Part shown: in pieces, positions 33,835 to 42,176 of the stretch
How the letters are laid out: the number at the start of each line of letters is the position of its first letter
Numbering within the stretch: position 1 is the first letter of the stretch
Origin: Fibrobacter sp. UWP2
GTDB taxonomy: Bacteria; Fibrobacterota; Fibrobacteria; Fibrobacterales; Fibrobacteraceae
Direction: 5' to 3'
Length of the DNA stretch: 64,000 bases
NCBI RefSeq assembly: GCF_900141705.1
Contig: NZ_FQYM01000015.1
Location: 1 to 64,000, forward strand
Notes under the pieces: generated by a model
Database searches by the model: none
The model's input: only the letters and a program-made list of their open reading frames with translations
What the model was told of the DNA's origin: nothing
Made by a program: the position numbers and the translations under genes

Positions 33835-35487
33835 ATGAAAAACATTGAAAAAGCCTTAATTTTAGCGGTTTCCGCAACTTTTCTCACATCGGCCCCGGCT
33901 CTTGCCGCCAAGTACGAAGCCGAATCGGCCACCCTCAGCGGAGGCGCCACCCCAGGCGCCGATAATTCCGCTTCGGGTTCAAAATTTGTCAACATGAACG
34001 GGGGGACTATCACATTCCCGAACGTATCTGTCGAAAACGCCGGCAAATACGAACTCGCCATCACTTATAGGGCCGATAACCCCAAGAACAACCTCATTAA
34101 GGTAAACGGCTCCACTTCACAAACCCTGGCGTTCCCCGCAACCACAAGCTGGAGCAAGGCGATCGCCATCGTCACCCTCAAAAAGGGAAACAATTCCATC
34201 GCCATCGACAAGGACTGGGGCTGGATCAGCGTGGACTACATCGATATTACGCCCTACACACCCGCACCCTTCAGCATCTCCCCCAAGCCGGTGACCCCAA
34301 ACCCCACAGAAGGGCTCGTCAAGCTCTACGCATTCCTGGTGGAGAACTTCGAAAAAAAGACCATCAGTGGCATCATGACGGGCGACTTGGGCAGCCATAC
34401 CTTGGGAGACGACTTCCGTAAACAGGACGACGTGGAGGAAATTTACAAGCGGAGCGGCAAGTACCCGGCACTTGTAGGTGTAGACTTCCTGTTTGCCTCG
34501 GGGCCAAACGCCAAATCCTCCTGGAACATGGAATACACAACGAAGGCGATAGACATTGCGAAGGGTGTCTGGAAAGCCGGAGGAATCCCGAACTTCACCT
34601 GGCACTGGAAAGACCCCCTCGACAAGGATGACGCATTCTACACCCCGGGGGCAAGCAACGGGACCACAACAAACTTCAATTTCGCAGACGCCTTTGTAGC
34701 CGGGACCACCGAATGGAATACCGAAAGCGCAGCCTACAAGGGAATCATTAACGACGTCGATTTCATCGCGGACTTTTTCCTCGACCTTCAAAAGGATGGA
34801 GTTGCCGGAATCTTCCGCCCACTCCACGAAGCAGGTGGCACCTGGTTCTGGTGGAGCATCAATTCCGGCAAGCAGTTCGCGGCACTATACCGGCTCGTCT
34901 ATGACCGCATGGTAAATGTCAAGGGGGTCCGCAACATGGTTTGGGTTTACAACCCCTCCACCGACGACGTGAACGGCTGGGACCCGGGCGACAGCTACTA
35001 CGACGTGCTCGGCATAGACATCTACAACAGATCAGGCGACAACTCCAGCAACGCGGCAAGCTTTGACGGCCTCAAGGCAAAGAACGGGGGCAAAAAGATA
35101 CTCGCCCTCACCGAGAACGGGCCCATCCCCGACGTAGCCAAGATGCACGAGGACGTCTCGGTATGGAGCTGGTGGATGCCCTGGTACCACACATGGAACA
35201 GCAAATTCATCGACCAGACTCCCGACGCTGTATGGAAAAGCAACATGGAGGACGACCGCATTTTAACCCTCGACAAGATGCCTGGCTGGGACAAGTATGT
35301 GGTCAGCAGTTCCAGCTCAGACCCCGGCACCACCCGCTTGAACAAGGTTTTGACCAGCAAGGCGCCGGAAGTCCGCCACTTGGGCGACCGCACACGAGTC
35401 TACAACCTGAACGGACGCGCAGTCGGCAATGGATCGGGATTGTCTGGAGAGCGCCGCCTGCCCCGTGGTTACTACGTCACCAAGTAA
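33835..35487 (+). CDS. Secreted glycoside hydrolase family 26 mannanase with CBM35-like module
   Basis: 550 residues from the ATG at 33835 (AAGGAG six bases upstream; the open frame to 33751 has no signal peptide). Signal peptide, then a CBM6/35 sandwich (KYEAESATLSGG ... GWISVDYIDITP, about 25-140), then the GH26 barrel with Glu332 acid/base (FRPLHEAGG) and Glu427 nucleophile (LALTENGP). Endo-beta-1,4-mannanase is the usual activity. The tail has VYNLNGRAVGNG and LPRGYYVTK but stops there, about ten residues shorter than the tails of the GH30 or SGNH proteins. It is divergent from the second regulator-lipoprotein module, with 164 nt between the starts. A strong terminator follows. Confidence 0.92.
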   Translation: MKNIEKALILAVSATFLTSAPALAAKYEAESATLSGGATPGADNSASGSKFVNMNGGTITFPNVSVENAGKYELAITYRADNPKNNLIKVNGSTSQTLAFPATTSWSKAIAIVTLKKGNNSIAIDKDWGWISVDYIDITPYTPAPFSISPKPVTPNPTEGLVKLYAFLVENFEKKTISGIMTGDLGSHTLGDDFRKQDDVEEIYKRSGKYPALVGVDFLFASGPNAKSSWNMEYTTKAIDIAKGVWKAGGIPNFTWHWKDPLDKDDAFYTPGASNGTTTNFNFADAFVAGTTEWNTESAAYKGIINDVDFIADFFLDLQKDGVAGIFRPLHEAGGTWFWWSINSGKQFAALYRLVYDRMVNVKGVRNMVWVYNPSTDDVNGWDPGDSYYDVLGIDIYNRSGDNSSNAASFDGLKAKNGGKKILALTENGPIPDVAKMHEDVSVWSWWMPWYHTWNSKFIDQTPDAVWKSNMEDDRILTLDKMPGWDKYVVSSSSSDPGTTRLNKVLTSKAPEVRHLGDRTRVYNLNGRAVGNGSGLSGERRLPRGYYVTK

Positions 35488-35510
35488 ATTCTGACTCCCA
35501 GATTCCATCG

Positions 35511-35532
35511 GGTCCCCTCGCTAGCGGGGACC
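35511..35532 (+). terminator. Rho-independent terminator after GH26
   Basis: Stem GGTCCCC / GGGGACC with an 8-nt loop, followed by TTATTCTTC. Confidence 0.85.
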
Positions 35533-35640
35533 TTATTCTTCTGGCGTAAAGCCCAAACAGTTCCTTTTTCCAAAAGTTTTCTTGCAAAAAACAATAAACA
35601 ACACTATATTGAACATAATACAAGTTATGAAAGGAGTGTT

Positions 35641-37038
35641 ATGGAAAAGACAAAAGCCCTCGGGCTGTTTTTATGCGTTGCCGCCATGGCAATTTGCCCA
35701 CAGGTAAAGGCCATTACGCCAAACCCGCTGGTGAGCGGCGGGGTCAAAGCGATTGCCGACGGCACCGAAACCGACTACCTCACCGACGGTTCGCTCATCA
35801 ACTGGAAGTACAGCACCGCCAAAAAAATTGCCTTCCAACTCAAGGAGGGACCCACCAAGCTCCGCATCAACTGGGAATCGCTGGGCGATTGCGCCTGGGC
35901 CACCAATTTTACCACAGGTTGTGGTCACTCAGGCACCGCGCTCTCGGACTTCAAGATTTTTACCTCCGCCAATTCCACCAACGGCGTCGACGGGGACTGG
36001 ACTTTGGCCACCGAGGTGAAAGGAAACCCGGTCATGGCGCGCGGGGTCGACATCGACTTTGCCGGCAAGTCCTGGTTCCGCATCGAAAGCGAAAAGGAAG
36101 TGGGCCAGATTCTGGAAGTGCAGGCGTTCGACATGAGCAACGACGGTGACGACACTTGGTTCTTTATGGGCACGAGCATCAGCCAGATGGGAATTAAGCA
36201 GCAGGACACCGACTCCACCACCGCCGACCTAATCCACGCACGCCACCCCGACTTTACGCCCGCCATGCTGCGGGGCGGCATCGGCTGCATCAACAGCACC
36301 GAGGTGGTCGCCCACCTGGGCGAATACCTGGAATACGCGGGCAACGTCAAATACTGGGCCATCGAGATGGGCACCAACGACGCCTGGGGCGGCGGCGACT
36401 GGAACGTAGGGACCTTCGAAAAGAACATGCAGACCATCATCGACTCGGCAAAGGCGCACGGCATCACGCCGGTATTGGCCCGCATCATCGCCACGAACCC
36501 GGCCAAAACCGATGGCGGCTGGCAAATCAACCCCAAGTTCCTGGATGTTATAGACAACTTAACACAAAAGAACGGTTTGCCCAAAGGACCCGACTTTTAC
36601 AGCTATTTTGAAGCCCACCCCGAGCTTTTGGCCAACGACGGCGTGCACCCCAACGGCGAAACTGGCGGCGGCAAAGCCATGCACCGGCTGTGGGCCGAGG
36701 CGCTGGCACCGCTCTACGCCACAAGCTCCATCCCCACCAGCAGCTCCAGCGAACCCGAAACACCGGGGAGCAGCTCCACCACGGAGTTTATCGCCCTTAC
36801 CGCACCCGCAGCAGCATTTGTGCAACTGCAGGGGCAAAACATCGTGGTGTCGCCGCAACTTCCGGGAGAAGTCACGTTCTCCCTTGTGGACATGACGGGC
36901 CACGTAGTGGCCAACACCCGCGCCTACGTACAACAGGGGGCGACCCACAGTTTTGCGGTGCAGGCGCCCGCCGGCAGTTACATCGCCACGGTACGCGGCC
37001 CCGGCGGGAAGGCGTCCATCAACGTGCGGTTCAAGTAA
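35641..37038 (+). CDS. Secreted SGNH-hydrolase carbohydrate esterase
   Basis: 465 residues. Signal peptide, then a discoidin-like beta-sandwich (about 30-165: ADGTETDYLTDGSLINW ... EVGQILEVQAF), then the SGNH domain: Ser179 (FFMGTSISQ), Gly in RGGIGCINS, Asn246 (EMGTNDAWG) and the dyad in NDGVHPNGE (Asp333, His336). Members deacetylate xylan, mannan or pectin; beside a mannanase an acetyl-mannan role is plausible but not proven. A SSSS linker and a beta-sandwich tail (SLVDMTGHVVANTR ... GSYIATVRGPGG) follow. Ribosome site AAAGGAG. It stands after the GH26 terminator with its own promoter region. Confidence 0.8.
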   Translation: MEKTKALGLFLCVAAMAICPQVKAITPNPLVSGGVKAIADGTETDYLTDGSLINWKYSTAKKIAFQLKEGPTKLRINWESLGDCAWATNFTTGCGHSGTALSDFKIFTSANSTNGVDGDWTLATEVKGNPVMARGVDIDFAGKSWFRIESEKEVGQILEVQAFDMSNDGDDTWFFMGTSISQMGIKQQDTDSTTADLIHARHPDFTPAMLRGGIGCINSTEVVAHLGEYLEYAGNVKYWAIEMGTNDAWGGGDWNVGTFEKNMQTIIDSAKAHGITPVLARIIATNPAKTDGGWQINPKFLDVIDNLTQKNGLPKGPDFYSYFEAHPELLANDGVHPNGETGGGKAMHRLWAEALAPLYATSSIPTSSSSEPETPGSSSTTEFIALTAPAAAFVQLQGQNIVVSPQLPGEVTFSLVDMTGHVVANTRAYVQQGATHSFAVQAPAGSYIATVRGPGGKASINVRFK

Positions 37039-37085
37039 CAACGGGTAGCCCAAAGCCGCGGGAAAAACAAACCTGCGACCCTAAT

Positions 37086-37119
37086 AAAAAGAAGCGATCT
37101 GATCAGGCCGCTTCTTTTT
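37086..37119. terminator. Bidirectional terminator
   Basis: GAAGCG / CGCTTC stem flanked by A5 and T5 between the convergent esterase and transporter genes. It overlaps the last codons and stop of the transporter. Confidence 0.8.
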
Positions 37120-38011
37120 GGGGCTTGATCTTGGCGGTCATGTAGGTGAGCACCAGGTTTTGCCACACCACGTAGCAGGTGGGCGCCAAGGCAACCACAG
37201 GCCCCGCGTAGAGGCTCGCGACCCAAATCACGAGGGTGGTGTTCTTTTGACCCATGCTCTGGGAACCCTCGATGGGCCGGCGGCCACGCTCACAATACCA
37301 GCCCAAAGCAAACTGCAAAATGCACAGCACCAGAGAAACGGCGGCCATCATGGGGAGCTTGCCGCTCTCCCACAGTTCCGCAAAACCCATGGCGCGAATA
37401 TCCATGCTCGCCTTCGCCAGAATGAGGAACACCGAAACGGTCCATACGACCATCGTGTACTTTTGGTACCTGGCGGCACGGTCGGCCAGCTCTGGGTAAA
37501 AGGCGCGCATGCCGAGCGCAAAGGCGAGCGGGATGCTGATGATGGGCTGGATGGTATTGAAAATCTTGAGGGCGACCTCGTACAGGCTCGCCTCGATGCC
37601 CGTGAGGTAGCCGAACACGATGGGGATGCTGAAGCAGGCAATCAGGTTCCCGCTGAGGAATATCTTCAAGGCGAGGGAGGCGCTCCCGCCCAGCATCTTG
37701 GCCATGGCAGGCGCCGCGTTGGCGGGCGGGCAAAGAGCGATGATGGCGCCACCCAAAAGGACCTCACGCGGGAGGCTGAACAGCTTTACGATTCCCCACA
37801 GGGCCACAATCAAAACGAGGCTTACCACAAAGGCGCGAATCTCTATTTTAAATGTGTAGCCGTGGGTCTGCGGCGGAATCTTGGTCACGAAGGTCAAAAA
37901 CATCATGATGCCTATGAGGAAGGGGAGTGCCGGGGCCAAAGCCCCCGCCTGCGGCAATAAAATCCCCGCCACAATGGCAATCGGCATCAGTATGGAACGC
38001 AAATTCCGCAT
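37103..38011 (-). CDS. Bile acid:sodium symporter family (BASS/SBF) transporter
   Basis: 302 residues from the ATG at 38011; the frame is open 100 codons further, but that part overlaps ktrB and has a non-membrane composition, so it was rejected. Nine to ten hydrophobic helices. GGAIIALCPPANAAPAMAKMLGG is the family's conserved crossing-helix region (PPxNxAxA); FSIPIVFGYL and YLTGIEAS follow. BASS proteins move organic anions with sodium; the substrate here is unknown. The start is back-to-back with ktrB, 39 nt apart, and both use a TAAATTT box. Confidence 0.75.
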   Translation of the reverse strand: MRNLRSILMPIAIVAGILLPQAGALAPALPFLIGIMMFLTFVTKIPPQTHGYTFKIEIRAFVVSLVLIVALWGIVKLFSLPREVLLGGAIIALCPPANAAPAMAKMLGGSASLALKIFLSGNLIACFSIPIVFGYLTGIEASLYEVALKIFNTIQPIISIPLAFALGMRAFYPELADRAARYQKYTMVVWTVSVFLILAKASMDIRAMGFAELWESGKLPMMAAVSLVLCILQFALGWYCERGRRPIEGSQSMGQKNTTLVIWVASLYAGPVVALAPTCYVVWQNLVLTYMTAKIKPQKEAA

Positions 38012-38019
38012 AGCGGTCG

Positions 38020-38045
38020 CAAATTTAGAAAAAAAGCTAAATTTA
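38020..38045. promoter_or_regulatory. Back-to-back promoter of BASS transporter and ktrB
   Basis: AAATTTAG and CTAAATTT form a perfect 8-bp inverted repeat (38021-38028 and 38037-38044). On the minus strand TAAATTTG (38020-38027) lies 8 nt before one ATG; on the plus strand TAAATTTA (38038-38045) lies 5 nt before the other. Neither gene has a Shine-Dalgarno sequence. Confidence 0.6.
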
Positions 38046-38050
38046 GCCCC

Positions 38051-39445
38051 ATGTTCCGTTCCAAGTACCAAGCGTTCACCGACACCACGTCCGAGAACGT
38101 GTTCAAGGCGAAAAAGCAGAGCAACCCCATCACCCTCGTTGTGCTGGGCTACTTGCTGCTGGTCTCCATTGGCACAGGCGTATTGAGCATCCCCGCAGCG
38201 TCGACCCGCCCGCTCTCGTTCATCGAGGCGTTCTTCACCTCCATGTCGGCGGTGTGCGTCACCGGGCTCACCGTCGTCGACATTTCCACCACCTTTACCG
38301 ACTTTGGCCACTGGACCCTACTTGTCCTCATGCAGATGGGCGGTCTCGGCATCATGACCGTATCTACCACCTTGATCCTCCTGGCCGGTATGCACCCGGG
38401 TTTCAACCACCAGTCCGTTTTGCTCGCCAACTACACCCAGGAGGGCAACGTGGACGCAGTCCACATACTCAAGGCGGTCATCCCCTTTACCTTCATCCTC
38501 GAGGCCATTGGCGCGGTAGTCTACTTTACCCAGTTCTCGGGAATGCCTCTCTACGAGCGCATCTTCGGGGCCATGTTCCAAGCAGTGAGCTCCTTCTGCA
38601 ACGTAGGGTTCACCCTGTTCCCCGACTCGCTCGTGCAATTCCAGCTGAACCCCGTCATGAACATCACCACCTGCATTTTGGTGCTGGCGGGCGGTTTTGG
38701 CTTCCTCGCCATCACGGAACTGCGCTATGCGGTCGACATCAAGAAACGCTCCATAAGCAAGGTCTCCCTGCACACCAAGATCGCGACCCTCGGCACGCTC
38801 ATCATCGTGCTGGCCAGCACCCTCGTATTCACCCTCACCGAGTGGAACAACGTGCTGAACGACCTCGACTTTGGCGACAAGATGCTCACCACGACCTTCA
38901 TGGCCTTTACCAGCCGTACCGCGGGCCTCAACAACATTGACATCCCCACGCTCTCGGCCTCTTCGCTGTTCTTTTTTGTAATCATCATGTTCATCGGGGC
39001 GAACCCCGGAAGCTGCGGCGGCGGCATCAAGATCACGACGACCGCGGTCATCGGACTCCTCGGGTTCAACCGCCTGCTCGGGCGCACAAAGACCCAGGTC
39101 ATGGGACGCACCCTCCCCGAAGCGACGGTCGACAAGGCGGTACGAATCTTTGTGGTCTCCATCGTGGGGATGGCCCTCGGCACACTCATTTTGCTCTTTA
39201 CCGAAGTCCCCAACGGCGCCGACGGCAGCAGCCAGTTCCTGAAGGTCCTGTTCGAGGTCGTGAGCGCCTACAGCACCTGCGGCCTCTCGATGGGACTCAC
39301 CACCGAGCTCTCCACCGTGGGCGAGGTCGTCATATGCAGCCTCATGTTCATCGGGCGCATGGGGCCCCTGTTCCTGATCTCTGCGGTGGCCGGCACGGCC
39401 CAAAATACCACCTGGTTCGCCGAAGAAGACATCATGGTGGGCTAG
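38051..39445 (+). CDS. ktrB: Potassium uptake protein, KtrB/TrkH family
   Basis: 464 residues with the four-fold repeat of the superfamily. Four pore loops are visible: VCVTGLTVVD (about 80), SSFCNVGFTL (about 180), TSRTAGLNN (about 290) and SAYSTCGLSMG (about 410); their central Gly residues line the potassium filter. KtrB forms the membrane channel, driven by sodium or proton gradients and gated by KtrA, whose gene follows 105 nt later. The length is nearer KtrB than TrkH. Start at the ATG after a TAAATTTA box, with no ribosome site. Confidence 0.9.
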   Translation: MFRSKYQAFTDTTSENVFKAKKQSNPITLVVLGYLLLVSIGTGVLSIPAASTRPLSFIEAFFTSMSAVCVTGLTVVDISTTFTDFGHWTLLVLMQMGGLGIMTVSTTLILLAGMHPGFNHQSVLLANYTQEGNVDAVHILKAVIPFTFILEAIGAVVYFTQFSGMPLYERIFGAMFQAVSSFCNVGFTLFPDSLVQFQLNPVMNITTCILVLAGGFGFLAITELRYAVDIKKRSISKVSLHTKIATLGTLIIVLASTLVFTLTEWNNVLNDLDFGDKMLTTTFMAFTSRTAGLNNIDIPTLSASSLFFFVIIMFIGANPGSCGGGIKITTTAVIGLLGFNRLLGRTKTQVMGRTLPEATVDKAVRIFVVSIVGMALGTLILLFTEVPNGADGSSQFLKVLFEVVSAYSTCGLSMGLTTELSTVGEVVICSLMFIGRMGPLFLISAVAGTAQNTTWFAEEDIMVG

Positions 39446-39513
39446 CGGCTCCGCCGCAGTTTCTAGTTTATTGCATTTAAGGCTATAAACATCGCGAAGC
39501 CAGCATCACCGAG

Positions 39514-39541
39514 TAACTAGTAACTAGTAACTATTAACTAC
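39514..39541. repeat. Four tandem 7-nt units upstream of ktrA
   Basis: The unit TAACTAN occurs four times head-to-tail (G, G, T, C at the last base), ending inside the TACATTTA box (39539-39546) that lies 4 nt before ktrA. A change in copy number would shift anything bound upstream of the -7 box. Confidence 0.65.
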
Positions 39542-39550
39542 ATTTAAATC

Positions 39551-40207
39551 ATGGCATCTAAACAGTACATCATTATCGGTCTCGGCAACTCGGCCATCTT
39601 CTTAGCCCGCCATTTGACCAGCCTCGGCCACGACGTGATGGTCGTCGATAACCACCCCGAAAAAGTGCAAGACATCTCGAGCACCGTCTCTCAGGCCGTG
39701 GTCGCCGACAGCACCCGAAAAAAACAGCTGGCTTCCATCCCGCTGCAAAAGGCCGATAGCGTCATTGTTTGCATTGGCGAGAACCTCGAAGCCTCGCTCC
39801 TCACCGTTTTGAACCTCAAGGAGCTGGGCGTCAAGCACATCATAGCCAAGTCCAGCAGCGCAGCCCACTCGAGCATCCTCGAAAAGCTGGGCGTCTCCGA
39901 CATTTTCCACCCGGAACGCGACAGCGCCATTGCGCTCGCCGAACGCCTGAACCGTCCCAACATGCTCGACTTCCTCCCCTTTATGGAAGGCTTCAGCATT
40001 ATCGAAGTCGTGTGCCCCAAGGACTTTATGGGCAAGACCCTGAAGGACCTGAACATCACGCACAAGTACGGCGTGCAGGTCATCGCCATCCGCGACCCGC
40101 AGGAGCCCACCCCCAAGATCGGTAACATCGCCGACGTGGTGCTTCAGGAAGACGACGTGCTGTTCCTTATTGGACCGAACGACGCCCTCGACAAGTTCAA
40201 GAGCTAA
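39551..40207 (+). CDS. ktrA: Potassium uptake regulatory subunit KtrA
   Basis: 218 residues: an N-terminal RCK/Rossmann domain (IIGLGNSAIFLARHL; GxGxxG-like, with VVDNHPEKV for NAD/ATP contact and VADSTRKKQL) and a C-terminal RCK-C domain (GKTLKDLNITHKYGVQVIAI ... DDVLFLIGPNDALDKF). It assembles as a cytosolic ring on KtrB and gates it by nucleotide and cyclic di-AMP binding in known cases. It lies 105 nt after ktrB; the gap contains the tandem heptamer and its own -7-like box, so ktrA may be transcribed separately. Confidence 0.9.
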   Translation: MASKQYIIIGLGNSAIFLARHLTSLGHDVMVVDNHPEKVQDISSTVSQAVVADSTRKKQLASIPLQKADSVIVCIGENLEASLLTVLNLKELGVKHIIAKSSSAAHSSILEKLGVSDIFHPERDSAIALAERLNRPNMLDFLPFMEGFSIIEVVCPKDFMGKTLKDLNITHKYGVQVIAIRDPQEPTPKIGNIADVVLQEDDVLFLIGPNDALDKFKS

Positions 40208-40377
40208 TCCCAGACCCGTAGGAACCTAAAATTTCGTTTTTTTTCGAAAACCTATTGCGAAAAGAATCGAAATAATTTATTTTGAAACAATACAAAGAGT
40301 AACGACAAGCGAATAAAACGAGATTCGCGAGTCAAGGCAAAAACATACCTCTCCGCCAAGCGGAAATAGGAGACAAA

Positions 40378-40935
40378 ATGAAAGTATGGGTCTGCAAAGT
40401 TTGCGGCTATGTCCACATGGGTCCCGAGGCTCCCGATGAATGCCCCCAGTGTCACGCCCCCAAGAGCAAGTTCTTTGAAAAAGTAGAACAGGCCGCCGGC
40501 GGCAAGATCGTTTGGGCCGACGAACACAAGATCGGCATTGCCCAGGGCCTCGACGCCGAAGTGGTGCAGGGCCTTAAGGAGAACTTTGCGGGAGAGTGTA
40601 CCGAGGTAGGCATGTACCTCGCCATGAGCCGCCAGGCCGACCGCGAAGGGTTCCCCGAAGTGGCCGAAGCCTACAAGCGCATCGCCTTCGAAGAAGCCGA
40701 GCACGCCGCCAAGTTCGCCGAACTCCTTGGCGAAGTAGTATACCCCGACACCAAGAAGAACCTCGAGCTCCGCGTTGCCGCCGAAGCCGGCGCCACCGAA
40801 GGCAAACTCGCTCTTGCCAAGCGCGCCAAGGAACTTGGCTACGACGCCATCCACGATACCGTCCACGAAATGTGCAAGGACGAAGCCCGCCACGGAAGCG
40901 CCTTCCAAGGACTCCTCGGACGCTACTTCAAGTAA
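40378..40935 (+). CDS. Reverse rubrerythrin
   Basis: 185 residues. The rubredoxin domain is at the N-terminus ([10 protein letters not shown] with Cys6/Cys9 and CPQCHAP with Cys22/Cys25) and the ferritin-like diiron domain behind it ([35 protein letters not shown] with the ExxH-type metal ligands). Classical rubrerythrins have the opposite order; this reversed form is known from anaerobes and reduces hydrogen peroxide with electrons from NADH-linked donors. AGGAG precedes the ATG. A Fur-type regulator follows 24 nt later. The 170-nt leader is AT-rich and holds a short TCCGC/GCGGA hairpin just before the ribosome site. Confidence 0.9.
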   Translation: MKVWVCKVCGYVHMGPEAPDECPQCHAPKSKFFEKVEQAAGGKIVWADEHKIGIAQGLDAEVVQGLKENFAGECTEVGMYLAMSRQADREGFPEVAEAYKRIAFEEAEHAAKFAELLGEVVYPDTKKNLELRVAAEAGATEGKLALAKRAKELGYDAIHDTVHEMCKDEARHGSAFQGLLGRYFK

Positions 40936-40959
40936 CCTAGAAACAAGCCCCCCTCGCTT

Positions 40960-41358
40960 ATGCAATCATCAGCTCTACTACTGCAGGAACATCGCATACG
41001 GCCCTCGGCGCAAAGGCTGGTCGTATTCGACTACCTGCGTAGCGTGAAAACGCACCCCTCGGTCGATACCATCTACCAGGCACTACAGGCCACGAACCCA
41101 AACCTTTCGCGTACTACCGTGTACAACACGCTTGAACTGTTGACAAAAAAAGGGCTCATCCTAACGCTCGACTTTGGCGAGGGGTTCTTGCGTTATGACG
41201 GTAACGTCGAACCGCACAGCCACTTCCAGTGCGAGAAATGCGGCGCCGTTATTGACATCATGGAAACTGCCGAAGGGTGCGAGAAGATGCTCCCCAAGGG
41301 CTGCACACTCTCGTCGGCGTCCCTCTACCTTTACGGCAAGTGCATGAACTGCAAGTAG
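40960..41358 (+). CDS. Fur/PerR-family metal-dependent repressor
   Basis: 132 residues: winged helix (RPSAQRLVVFDYLRS, NLSRTTVYNTLELLTKKG) and the metal-binding half with HSHFQCEKCGAV and CMNCK, which form the structural Cys4 zinc site. Downstream of a peroxide-reducing rubrerythrin, a peroxide-sensing PerR role is likely; the sequence alone does not separate PerR from Fur or Zur. No Shine-Dalgarno sequence is visible; it probably depends on readthrough from the rubrerythrin gene 24 nt upstream. Confidence 0.82.
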   Translation: MQSSALLLQEHRIRPSAQRLVVFDYLRSVKTHPSVDTIYQALQATNPNLSRTTVYNTLELLTKKGLILTLDFGEGFLRYDGNVEPHSHFQCEKCGAVIDIMETAEGCEKMLPKGCTLSSASLYLYGKCMNCK

Positions 41359-41442
41359 TTCCATCGCATATAAACTAAGCGTGATATTCGTCACACCATT
41401 GCTGCCGGTTCAGTTTCTACACTTGGACCGACAGCAAACAAA

Positions 41443-41464
41443 AAGCTCCGCTCCGGCGGGGCTT
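41443..41464. terminator. Bidirectional terminator between Fur-type gene and the secreted unknown gene
   Basis: AAGCTCCGC / GCGGGGCTT stem (one G-U pair) with a 4-nt loop, preceded by AAAA. Confidence 0.8.
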
Positions 41465-41508
41465 AACTTGTTAAATGACTTAGACTTAGAGTGCCAGTCC
41501 GGTCTGAC

Positions 41509-42081
41509 TTAGAACACCGGTTCGGCCGAAGTTTTTGCGTCCGTCTTTTTGACGGGGATGGCTTCCTTGGCCAGGGTACGGTGTTCGACCACACCCACGG
41601 CGAAGTACTTGTTGCCCTGCTGGATCACAGAGGTGGCGGCATTCAACAGCTTGACGCCATACCATTCCTGGTAAATGTTGCGGCCGTTGCGCAGGTTCAT
41701 CTCGTTGACGGTGGGATCGCCCGAGGGCTTGCCGTACTTGAGGGTGAACTGTTCCGACATGTACTCTACGGCCTCGATCGCCTTGCTGCGGCGGGCTTCC
41801 TCGACACGGCCTGTGCGGATTTCGAAAGCGTAGAACTTCTCGTTTTTATTGAAAATGAAATCTACCTGTACCGGAAGCTCGCCAAACTTGAACACCGGGA
41901 CCTGAATATGGCCGCCCTGGTCAAAAGTATCGTAACCCATTTTCATGAGTTCCTCAATGACGGTTTCGCGGGTAGCACCAAAAGGAATTCCTGCGAATTC
42001 CAGCTCACTACGCTTTTGGGCGAACACTTCCATGGAAAGTGTCAGCACGAGCAGCGTCAATATAGTCACAAACTTTGGCAC
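41509..42081 (-). CDS. Secreted protein of unknown function
   Basis: 190 residues. A signal peptide (FVTILTLLVLTLSMEVFA) is followed by a beta-rich domain opening LEFAGIPFGATRETVIEELMKMGY, a pattern seen in small periplasmic proteins that sense or scaffold, then VQVDFIFNKNEKFYAFEI and YFAVGVVEH. No specific family was recognised and there is no catalytic motif. It is transcribed alone between a terminator and the divergent aroC. Confidence 0.6.
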   Translation of the reverse strand: MPKFVTILTLLVLTLSMEVFAQKRSELEFAGIPFGATRETVIEELMKMGYDTFDQGGHIQVPVFKFGELPVQVDFIFNKNEKFYAFEIRTGRVEEARRSKAIEAVEYMSEQFTLKYGKPSGDPTVNEMNLRNGRNIYQEWYGVKLLNAATSVIQQGNKYFAVGVVEHRTLAKEAIPVKKTDAKTSAEPVF

Positions 42082-42176
42082 GTTAGTCTCCTAAAACCAT
42101 TGTAAAAGATAATAAACTTTCCCGAAACGGGCACATTTTTTTTGGTTTTTATGCCCCTTTATCTATATTTTGTGAT

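Noticed and set aside
38012-38311. Extended N-terminus of the BASS transporter
   Set aside because: The extra 100 codons overlap ktrB on the other strand and lack hydrophobic helices; the ATG at 38011 has a promoter box in front.
40208-40377. PerR box in the rubrerythrin leader
   Set aside because: No clear match to the TTATAAT-N-ATTATAA palindrome was found; only AT-rich sequence and a short TCCGC/GCGGA hairpin.
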